Origin: an uncultured Bacteroidales bacterium
Lineage (GTDB): Bacteria > Bacteroidota > Bacteroidia > Bacteroidales > F082
DNA length: 64,000 bases
Assembly: GCA_937896505.1 (NCBI GenBank)
Contig: CALBNP010000104.1
Span: forward strand, 1 to 64,000
Reading direction: 5' to 3'
The notes under the pieces were generated by a model. It was not told the origin of the DNA. It saw nothing but the letters and a program-made list of their open reading frames with translations, and did not search any database. This document shows positions 51,287 to 58,496 of this stretch, one piece after another (the first letter of the stretch is position 1; the number at the start of each line of letters is the position of its first letter). Both the position numbers and the translations under genes were made by a program.

Positions 51287-51907
51287 TCAGCCTTCGCTCG
51301 TCTTTTTGGGAGAATAGAATTCGTCATCAACCCAATTTGCAACATTGTTTTCAATATAGGTTGCAATACGATTCAACTCATCTGTTTCGCGGATGATATG
51401 ATCGTGGAATCGCGTCTGCCATGCAAATTCAATGTCATTCTCGTTGGCAAATCGGGTAACAGATTGTTTGAAACCACCTATCGCCACTGATAATTTACCT
51501 TTCTGCTGGGCCATTGTTTTCATTACGTTTTCGGCATCATCACCCTCTTGTAGAGACGCACCATGGTGCGTCTCCTCGACAAACGATGTAATTCCATCTG
51601 AGACGCACCATGGTGCGTCTCTACCATCAAACGACAACGAAATCACGACAATCAAATGCAGATGATTGGGCATAATCGTATATTTGGGAATTGTTGCGTA
51701 GGGATTGTGTTGTGGAATTTTTTCGATACATTTTGAAACGAATTCCCCGATTTCAGAAAGCAGCATCTGTCCATTTTCAATTTCACCAAAATAATGTTCC
51801 CGGTTTTTCGTGCAGATGGTCACGAAATAGGCGCCGCCATTATAATCATGCCACCATGCACGCGCGGTTTCTATTCTGTATTTGTTTTTGAATCTATCGT
51901 CTGACAT
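51287..51907 (-). mobile_element. REP-associated tyrosine transposase (RAYT), IS200-like Y1 family
   Basis: A 206-residue Y1 transposase. The HUH motif is in IMPNHLHLIVV and a likely catalytic Tyr in ATYIENN near the C terminus; GAYFVTICTKNREHYFGEI is the usual N-terminal block. No IS200 ends are seen. Instead, REP palindromes lie just upstream (51927-52042), as for RAYTs that maintain REP elements. Two further palindromes sit inside the gene, in frame, adding peptides RDAPWCVS and ETHHGASL between the HUH motif and the block GGFKQSVTRFANEN. The frame is intact through them. Confidence 0.88.
51553..51621. repeat. pair of REP palindromes inside the RAYT coding sequence (copies 3 and 4)
   Basis: Perfect 22-bp palindromes with half-site GAGACGCACCA at 51553-51574 and 51600-51621, 25 bp apart, outer edges TGTAGAG and CTCTACC. 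They read through in frame in the RAYT gene. Confidence 0.9.
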
Positions 51908-51926
51908 AATTCATCCGTTTTCTGTA

Positions 51927-52042
51927 GAGACGCACCATGGTGCGTCTCTCATTATTTTGTATGTTATTTATCAGAGACGCACCATGGTGCGTCTTTACAT
52001 CCGATTCATCGTTGTTATTGGAGACGTGCCGTGGCGCGTCTC
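51927..52042. repeat. row of three REP palindromes upstream of the RAYT gene (copies 5-7)
   Basis: Copies at 51927-51948, 51974-51995 and 52021-52042, each separated by exactly 25 bp of unrelated sequence. Copy 5 is perfect, copy 6 has one terminal change, and copy 7 has two arm changes (GTGCC/GGCGC). Spacer sequences differ from each other. Confidence 0.9.
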
Positions 52043-52128
52043 TACATGTCATCTATTTAAAATTATGGTGCAAATTTAGGAATTATATAATGTACAATCA
52101 AAGGTTGCAATCCAAACAGAAAAAGAAT

Positions 52129-52136
52129 TATCTTTG
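52129..52136 (+). promoter_or_regulatory. -7 element for the riboswitch-controlled receptor gene
   Basis: TATCTTTG, ending 8 bp before the start of the TPP riboswitch. Confidence 0.7.
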
Positions 52137-52144
52137 CACCGTCA

Positions 52145-52236
52145 ATTAGGGGTGCCTTTCTCGCGTAGGCGAGATGAAATACAGGCTGAGATCAGACCCT
52201 CCGAACCTGATACGGACAATGCCGAGACAGGGAAAC
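52145..52236 (+). promoter_or_regulatory. TPP riboswitch (THI element)
   Basis: The conserved thi-box blocks appear in order: GGGGTGCC, a variable hairpin (CTCGCGTAGGCGAG), GGCTGAGATCAGACCCT, CGAACCTGATACGG, CAATGCCG and GGGAAA. It lies 60 nt upstream of the TonB receptor start. High thiamin pyrophosphate should lower receptor expression, which implies the receptor imports thiamin or a precursor. Confidence 0.95.
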
Positions 52237-52295
52237 GAGCCTATCAAATTTCCTCTATTGATTTATTGTTTTATTAACATCTAAATCAATGAGTT

Positions 52296-54497
52296 ATGTC
52301 GAAACGACAAGTTGTAGTTTTCATCACGATGCTGTTTTTCATCAACGGCATTGAAGCACAAGATTTAATCAAGGAAGACAGCATTGCCTACAATCGGGCC
52401 TTGGACGAAGTGGTGGTCAGCGCAAGCCGCGCTGAAGAGAAGACGCCTGTCACCTACTCCACCGTCGATGCCGCCGAGTTGCGCAAGGCCAACCAAGGTG
52501 CCGACTTACCTTATCTATTGAAGAACACGCCTTCGCTCGTCATCACCTCCGATGCGGGAACGGGCATTGGTTATACGAGCATGCACATCCGCGGGTCCGA
52601 CCTCACACGCATCAATGTGACCTTGAACGGTGTACCCGTCAACGGTGGCGAGGATTTCACCGTCTATTTCGTTGATTTGCCGGATATTGCCTCGTCGGTT
52701 GACAACATTCAGGTGCAACGTGGCGTGGGCACGTCAGCCAACGGGTCGGATGCCTTCGGTGCTTCCATCAACATCAAGACCGATGAGGCGAGCAGCGTTC
52801 CGTATGCCACTCTTAGCAGTAGCGCAGGGTCGTTCATGTCGTTCAAGAACAGCCTCAGCTTTGGCACGGGTCGCAGCAAACATGGCTTCAGCTTCAGCGG
52901 ACGACTCAGCAAAATCATCTCCGACGGCTATGTTGACCGCGCTTGGTCAAATCTTGGCTCCATCTATCTTCACGGTTCGTGGTCGAACGAGAAGAACATC
53001 CTGAAAGTCATCTTCATGGGTGGAAAGGAACGCACCTATCAAGCCTGGAATGGCATCCCGAAAAGCATGGTGGCGACAAATCCGACTTACAATCCCGCTG
53101 GCGAGATGTATGACCTCGACGGCAACCTTATCGGCTTTTACGACAACGAAACCGACAATTTTACACAGAATTACTATCAGATTCACTATGCGCACAACTT
53201 CAACGAAAACCTTGTCCTCAGCTCTTCCATCTTCCGCACCACAGGCAAAGGATATTATGAGAACTACATGAATAACAAAGCCTTAGCCGATTATCTCATT
53301 CCAAGTTTTCATATTGGCGACAGCCTGATTGACCACGCCAACGTCATCCAACAGAAATGGGTCGAGAATACTTTCACCGGTTTCAACCTTGCCTTGAACT
53401 ATAAGGTGGGACGATTCAACAACAACTTCGGCCATGGCGAGAGCCATTTCGTTGGCAACCATTATGGATTGGCGCATTTGGCCGACTATGACGACCCCAT
53501 CGAGCATCAATGGTATCAAAATCGTGGCGACAAGACCGAAAGATACATCTTTGCCAAGACCAATTTCAAGGCCAGCGACCATATCAACCTCTTTGCCGAT
53601 TTGCAATACCGTTATGTCAGGTACATCATTCAAGGACACCACGAAGATTTCCGTGACCTTGAACAGAAACACGTCTATAATTTCTTCGACCCCAAAGGCG
53701 GCATTTACTTCACCCTCAACGAGCATAACGACTTGTATTTCTCGGTGGCTTGCTCGCACCGTGAGCCTTCGCGCGAAGTGTTTGTGGAAGCCGATGAAGA
53801 ACAAATCGGCAAAGTACATCCCGAACGCCTCATCGACTATGAATTGGGATACAATCTCAAACACAACAAGCTGAATTTTAGCACAAACATCTTCTATATG
53901 GACTACAAGGACCAACTCGTGCTGACGGGCGAAATCAACAGCGTGGGCAATGCGATTATGACCAATGTTGACAAGAGTTTCCGTTTGGGACTTGAATCCA
54001 GCGCCAACTATCAGATTTGCAAGTGGTTTGGTATGAGCGGCAATGTCGCCTTGAGCCGAAACAAGATTCTCGACTTCACCGACTATATCGAGGATTGGGA
54101 CAATGGCGGCAATCACAGCCAATATCTCGGCACTACCGACATTTCCTTCTCCCCCGACCTGATTGCAGGATTGAATTTGGTTTGTGTTCCTGTTAAGAAC
54201 CTGAATATCAGTTTGCAAGGGCAATATGTCAGCCGCCAATATCTTGACAACACCTCGTGCCAAGCCCGTAGCCTCGACCCTTACCTCACTACCAACGCCG
54301 GCATCAGTTACGAATGGGAACAGAAAGTGTTCAAGACCTTGAATTTCAGTCTCTCCGTCAATAATTTGCTAAACAGAAAGTATTGCAGCAATGGATGGGT
54401 GTATCGTGCTTGGACCGCAGGCAGCGAATATCTCGAAGACGGCTATTTCCCGCAAGCGGGCATCAACTTTATGTTCGGGGTGACGATTGGGAAATGA
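52296..54497 (+). CDS. TonB-dependent outer-membrane receptor, probably for thiamin or a precursor
   Basis: A 733-residue receptor. A signal peptide (about 1-21, ending EAQ) is followed by a TonB-box-like LDEVVVSASR, a plug domain (about 50-165, including MHIRGSDLTRINVTLNGVPV) and a 22-strand barrel ending in FPQAGINFMFGVTIGK with a terminal aromatic-type strand. No carboxypeptidase-like N-terminal domain or SusC features are present, so it is of the vitamin/siderophore type. Substrate inference rests on the TPP riboswitch just upstream. Confidence 0.9.
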   Translation: MSKRQVVVFITMLFFINGIEAQDLIKEDSIAYNRALDEVVVSASRAEEKTPVTYSTVDAAELRKANQGADLPYLLKNTPSLVITSDAGTGIGYTSMHIRGSDLTRINVTLNGVPVNGGEDFTVYFVDLPDIASSVDNIQVQRGVGTSANGSDAFGASINIKTDEASSVPYATLSSSAGSFMSFKNSLSFGTGRSKHGFSFSGRLSKIISDGYVDRAWSNLGSIYLHGSWSNEKNILKVIFMGGKERTYQAWNGIPKSMVATNPTYNPAGEMYDLDGNLIGFYDNETDNFTQNYYQIHYAHNFNENLVLSSSIFRTTGKGYYENYMNNKALADYLIPSFHIGDSLIDHANVIQQKWVENTFTGFNLALNYKVGRFNNNFGHGESHFVGNHYGLAHLADYDDPIEHQWYQNRGDKTERYIFAKTNFKASDHINLFADLQYRYVRYIIQGHHEDFRDLEQKHVYNFFDPKGGIYFTLNEHNDLYFSVACSHREPSREVFVEADEEQIGKVHPERLIDYELGYNLKHNKLNFSTNIFYMDYKDQLVLTGEINSVGNAIMTNVDKSFRLGLESSANYQICKWFGMSGNVALSRNKILDFTDYIEDWDNGGNHSQYLGTTDISFSPDLIAGLNLVCVPVKNLNISLQGQYVSRQYLDNTSCQARSLDPYLTTNAGISYEWEQKVFKTLNFSLSVNNLLNRKYCSNGWVYRAWTAGSEYLEDGYFPQAGINFMFGVTIGK

Positions 54498-54628
54498 GCA
54501 AATAAGTCGGATTTGATTTCGGCTAAGCGGGAAACATCATCTGTTGAAATCACTTCCCATTCCACGATGTTTCTCACCTCAAAAGAGAATTTTTCTGACT
54601 CTAAAATATTTCATATTAGAAATATATA

Positions 54629-54636
54629 TATATTTG
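54629..54636 (+). promoter_or_regulatory. -7 element for the DUF4143 ATPase gene
   Basis: TATATTTG with a 68-nt A/T-rich leader containing a CTAAATA/TATTTAG hairpin. Confidence 0.5.
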
Positions 54637-54704
54637 CAGCGCATTAAACATTTTTGCTCAATGCTCTAAATATTTTTATTTAGAACTTTAAACATTTATT
54701 TGAT

Positions 54705-55895
54705 ATGTTATATAAAAGAATATATTTCAATGTCTTAAAAAATCGCATAAACGAAGAAAGAGACAAGATACAAGTCATCGTTGGTCCGCGACAAGTGGGA
54801 AAATCAACCCTAATCGAACAGGTTTTGCAAGAGTGTGTGATGCCTTACGAATACTATTCCGCGGATGATGTCGTCGGTTTGACTCCGAATTGGCTTGCCG
54901 AAATTTGGGAGAGCCAGCGGATGAAAATGGAATTGCGGAGCGAGAAGAAAAGGCTTTTAGTAGTCGATGAAATTCAGAAAATCCAAAACTGGAGTGAAAC
55001 CGTTAAGGCGGAATGGGACCGCGACACGAGGGAACACCGCCAGCTGCTGGTAATCGTATTAGGTTCATCCAGAATGCTCATAGAGAAAGGATTGACAGAA
55101 TCACTGGCAGGACGTTTTGAACTCATACGACTACCCCACTGGAGTTTTACCGAAATGAAAGATTGCTTCGGATGGACGTTTTCGCAATACGTTTATTTTG
55201 GCGGCTATCCGGGTGCAGCGAAATACATCAATGATGAAAACCGTTGGAGAAATTATGTCAAAGATGCCCTTATTGAGCCTTCCATCTCAAAAGACGCCTT
55301 GATGAATACGCAGATCTTGAAGCCTCAGCTACTCCGTCAATTATTCGAAATTGGCAGCTCATATAGCGGTGAATTACTTTCACTTACAAAAATCGTTGCG
55401 CAATTGCTGGAGACGGGAAATGTCACCACATTAGCCGGATACCTTCATTTGTTAGACGAATGTGGTCTTTTATGTGGGTTGCAGAAATACGCCGAAGACA
55501 ATGCGCGGAAATACAATTCGGTTCCGAAATTTCAAGTCTATAACAATGCCTTGCGCAATGTCTATTCTGACGAAAGCTACACGCAAGCCGCTGAAAATCC
55601 GAAAAGTTGGGGACGTTATGTCGAATCGGCCATTGGAGCCTATTTGGTCAATCAGGCTGCAATCAATGATTTCAAGGTTTTCTATTGGCGTGACAAAAAC
55701 AACGAAGTAGATTTCGTTTTGGTAAGACGGCAGAAAAAAATCGCCATCGAAGTGAAAACAGGCCGAAGGACCATGAATGAAGGTTTGTCAAAATTCGCCG
55801 ATGCCTACAAGCCTTACCGTTCCATCGTTGTGGGTTCGGGCGGCATATCCGCCGAAGAATTCCTGTCTCTCGACTTGGAAATGCTTTTCAGATAA
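54705..55895 (+). CDS. AAA ATPase with C-terminal DUF4143 nuclease-like domain
   Basis: A 396-residue protein. Walker A GPRQVGKST (27-35), Walker B LLVVDEIQKI and sensor-like IVLGSSRML form the ATPase. The C-terminal half has YFGGYPGAAKY and a PD-(D/E)xK-like pattern, NEVDFVLVRR followed by IAIEVKTGRR. This AAA_14/DUF4143 family is common and scattered in Bacteroidetes and archaea, without a firm function. It has its own promoter and sits between the TonB receptor and ABC genes, apparently as an insertion. Confidence 0.85.
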   Translation: MLYKRIYFNVLKNRINEERDKIQVIVGPRQVGKSTLIEQVLQECVMPYEYYSADDVVGLTPNWLAEIWESQRMKMELRSEKKRLLVVDEIQKIQNWSETVKAEWDRDTREHRQLLVIVLGSSRMLIEKGLTESLAGRFELIRLPHWSFTEMKDCFGWTFSQYVYFGGYPGAAKYINDENRWRNYVKDALIEPSISKDALMNTQILKPQLLRQLFEIGSSYSGELLSLTKIVAQLLETGNVTTLAGYLHLLDECGLLCGLQKYAEDNARKYNSVPKFQVYNNALRNVYSDESYTQAAENPKSWGRYVESAIGAYLVNQAAINDFKVFYWRDKNNEVDFVLVRRQKKIAIEVKTGRRTMNEGLSKFADAYKPYRSIVVGSGGISAEEFLSLDLEMLFR

Positions 55896-55937
55896 ATGGA
55901 TTTGTTTCACCATCAAAAAGCCTAATATTATTTTCAG

Positions 55938-55945
55938 TACCTTTG
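55938..55945 (+). promoter_or_regulatory. -7 element for the FecCD permease, four bases before the start codon
   Basis: TACCTTTG, then CACC, then the GTG at 55950. The spacing is the same as at aat, so the transcript is probably leaderless. Confidence 0.55.
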
Positions 55946-55949
55946 CACC

Positions 55950-56975
55950 GTGAAAAGGCAAACGAACCGACATAACACTATAGTCTTGACAGCCATCCTA
56001 ATCTTAGGATTGTTTTTATTCGTTTTAAATTTAATAATAGGTTCAGTATCAATAAGTTGGAATGACTTTTCTAAAGCAGTTTTTGAAACTGAAGATTCTA
56101 CCTTCCGTTCCATCATCATCGATTTCCGCTTGCCGCAAGCCATCACTGCTTTGTTGGCGGGCATCGGTCTTTCCGTTTCGGGCTTGTTGATGCAGACGCT
56201 TTTCCGCAATCCCTTGGCGGACCCATCCATCTTGGGCATCAGTAGCGGTGCCAGCTTGGGTGTCGCTTTGGTAGTTTTGCTTGGTGGCAGCGCCCTTGTC
56301 GGCTTGAGTTGGTGGTCAACGATGGGCATCAGCATGGCGGCCTTCATCGGTGCCTTTCTGGTTTTGCTGCTCATCCTCTCGCTCAGTTCGCGGCTCAACA
56401 GCATGGTCAGCCTTATCCTTGTGGGCATCATGATTGCTTACATTGCGGGTTCAGTCACCGATGTGCTGAAATTCATGGGACAGAAAGACGATGTCCACGC
56501 TTTCGTCGTCTGGGGCTTGGGCAGCTTCTCTTCCATCGGGAAAGCACAACTTCCTTTCTTGGGAATCGTTGTCGCCGTTGGTGTCATTGCTGCCTTTCTG
56601 CTCTCCAAGACATTGAACCTCTTATTATTAGGTCAACGATATGCCGAGAATCTGGGCGTCAACATTCGTCGCAGCAGCATGTTCGTCATAATGGTGTCGG
56701 GACTGCTAACAGCTGTAGTCACTGCTTTTTGTGGTCCGATAGCTTTCTTGGGTTTGGCCGTTCCGCACATCGCCCGTTTCCTTTTCAAGACCAGCGACCA
56801 TCGTTTGCTTCTGCCAGCCACTGCCCTCATCGGCATGGACTTGGCTCTGTTTTGCAACCTCATCGCTCGTCTGCCAGGTTTCGATGGCAACTTGCCCATC
56901 AACTCGGTCACTGCTCTCATTGGCGCGCCTGTCGTGCTTGCCGTCATCTTCAAAAGCCAAAAAACGATAAAATAA
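55950..56975 (+). CDS. FecCD/BtuC-type ABC transporter permease
   Basis: A 341-residue permease with about ten membrane segments. Family stretches are FRLPQAITALLAGIGLSVSG, MQTLFRNPLADPSILGISSG and FCGPIAFLGLAVPHIARFLF. These transporters import siderophores, haem or cobalamin. The start is GTG; no ATG occurs before the first membrane segment. The ATPase gene follows 5 bp later, but no substrate-binding protein is in the window. Confidence 0.9.
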   Translation: MKRQTNRHNTIVLTAILILGLFLFVLNLIIGSVSISWNDFSKAVFETEDSTFRSIIIDFRLPQAITALLAGIGLSVSGLLMQTLFRNPLADPSILGISSGASLGVALVVLLGGSALVGLSWWSTMGISMAAFIGAFLVLLLILSLSSRLNSMVSLILVGIMIAYIAGSVTDVLKFMGQKDDVHAFVVWGLGSFSSIGKAQLPFLGIVVAVGVIAAFLLSKTLNLLLLGQRYAENLGVNIRRSSMFVIMVSGLLTAVVTAFCGPIAFLGLAVPHIARFLFKTSDHRLLLPATALIGMDLALFCNLIARLPGFDGNLPINSVTALIGAPVVLAVIFKSQKTIK

Positions 56976-56980
56976 TCGCT

Positions 56981-57736
56981 ATGAACGAAGTCATTAAGAC
57001 ACAGAATCTTAGCATTGGTTACAACGGGAAACCTTTGATGACCGACATCAATGTCAGCCTCAACGCAGGCGATATCGTGGCCTTGGCGGGTCCAAATGGC
57101 GCAGGTAAGACCACACTCTTCAAGACCTTGACTGCCAGCATCAAACCCGTATCTGGCGAAGTGTTTCTGAGTGGAAAACCTCTTTCCGAATACAACGCTA
57201 CCGAACGCGCATCTTTGTTCAGCCTCGTTCTCACCGACAAGCCTGACGACATGTTTCTGAAAGTGCTTGATATCGTTGCGGCAGGTCGCTATCCTTATAT
57301 GGGTCTTTTGGCGCGACTCAAGGACAAAGACCGTGAAATTGTGATGCAAAGTCTTGACACCGTTGGGATTACTGCACTTGCCGAACGAAATTTCATCTCA
57401 CTCAGCGATGGCGAAAAGCAAAAAGTGATGATTGCCAAAGCACTTGCGCAAGACACTCCTATTATATTTATGGACGAACCTGCGGCGTTTTTGGATTATC
57501 CTAGCAAAATCGAGCTGATACACCTGATGAAACGCCTTTCGCGTGAGCAAGGCAAAACCATTCTTTTCAGTTCCCACGACCTTGAACTCCTGCTTCGCTA
57601 TTCCGACCAAATGTGGCTGGTTGCTCCTAAGAAGTCACTTAAGGTAGGAAGTCCTAAAGAATTGGTTGATAATGGTATAATTGACGAATATTTTTCACCA
57701 ATTTGCGCCAAGGAACTGTTTAGTCCAATTCTTTGA
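56981..57736 (+). CDS. ABC transporter ATPase (FecE/BtuD-like)
   Basis: A 251-residue ATPase. Walker A GPNGAGKT (37-44), signature LSDGEKQKVMIAKAL and Walker B PIIFMDEPAAFLD are intact. It pairs with the upstream permease. The ATG at 56981 is chosen because the open frame upstream of it merely runs through the permease gene in another frame. Its last 17 nt overlap the 3' end of the convergent lipoprotein gene. The imported substrate is not shown by sequence. Confidence 0.92.
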   Translation: MNEVIKTQNLSIGYNGKPLMTDINVSLNAGDIVALAGPNGAGKTTLFKTLTASIKPVSGEVFLSGKPLSEYNATERASLFSLVLTDKPDDMFLKVLDIVAAGRYPYMGLLARLKDKDREIVMQSLDTVGITALAERNFISLSDGEKQKVMIAKALAQDTPIIFMDEPAAFLDYPSKIELIHLMKRLSREQGKTILFSSHDLELLLRYSDQMWLVAPKKSLKVGSPKELVDNGIIDEYFSPICAKELFSPIL

Positions 57737-58493
57737 AGCGTTCGTCATAAACATCGTAGAAAAATCTCTTCTGCTTTGGGTCGTATTTGACGTATTGGTC
57801 GGTGGTATAGTAATATTCTTTCAGCATTTCATTCTCTACAAACTTGTTCATCAAGTAGTTATAGGTGCAACTGGCATATTGTTTGCCCAAATAGACACCG
57901 AAATTGTAGATATCTTCCAAACCAATGGTGTCGATGTTGTATTGGTAATCGAAATTCGTGCTCCAGAAGTCGTAGTCAACCTTTGAGGTGAACTTGTCAA
58001 TCAGGTTGTTCTCGCTGAACAAGACCGGTTGCCACTGACCGTTGTTAATCTCGAACCACGACGCCACATTGATGGTGTTGAGCGGATATTTGTAACTATA
58101 ATCGGTGCGGTCGCTGAAGAGGTAGTCTTCATACTCGGTGAGGCGTCCGACGATTTCCATCTGCGAGAGCAAGACATACCAATGCACCGAATCGACAATG
58201 ATACTATCCACATTTTCAGGAATATAAACATCCAATCCGAAATCGCGCAAGCCTTCGGCGTATGAATTATAGACCACGTCGAGGAAAAGGTCTTGGCTAA
58301 AGTCATTCAAGGCTTCGGTCTGCTTTCCGTATTTGACGTTGTACTCCACTTTTACGTCAGCCGCCTCAGGAAACAGCACGGCGACAGGAATATTCTGGTA
58401 TTCTTCAACAAAACGCTTGGCCAGTTTCAGTTCGGTGTTGCAACTGGTGAAGAGCACCATTGACAAAGCAATCAAAAACAATGTTTTCTTCAT
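57720..58493 (-). CDS. lipoprotein of unknown function, coupled to parC
   Basis: A 257-residue protein with a lipoprotein signal (MKKTLFLIALSMVLFTSC, lipidated Cys18). It is rich in Tyr, Asp and Asn, with no domain I recognise. It begins 3 bp after the parC stop on the same strand and is certainly co-transcribed with it. Placement at the periplasmic face of a membrane is inferred from the lipobox. No link to topoisomerase function is evident. Confidence 0.75.
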   Translation of the reverse strand: MKKTLFLIALSMVLFTSCNTELKLAKRFVEEYQNIPVAVLFPEAADVKVEYNVKYGKQTEALNDFSQDLFLDVVYNSYAEGLRDFGLDVYIPENVDSIIVDSVHWYVLLSQMEIVGRLTEYEDYLFSDRTDYSYKYPLNTINVASWFEINNGQWQPVLFSENNLIDKFTSKVDYDFWSTNFDYQYNIDTIGLEDIYNFGVYLGKQYASCTYNYLMNKFVENEMLKEYYYTTDQYVKYDPKQKRFFYDVYDERFKELD

Positions 58494-58496
58494 GGT

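Noticed and set aside
51927..52042. Possible short CRISPR array
   Set aside because: Units are evenly spaced, but the 22-bp repeat is a full palindrome, there are only three copies, spacers are 25 bp, no cas genes are present, and the same palindrome appears in pairs elsewhere, including inside the RAYT gene.
53283..54263. 326-codon frame on the minus strand opposite the TonB receptor
   Set aside because: It is an antisense shadow with Val/Ile-rich, low-information sequence; the receptor reading frame is complete.
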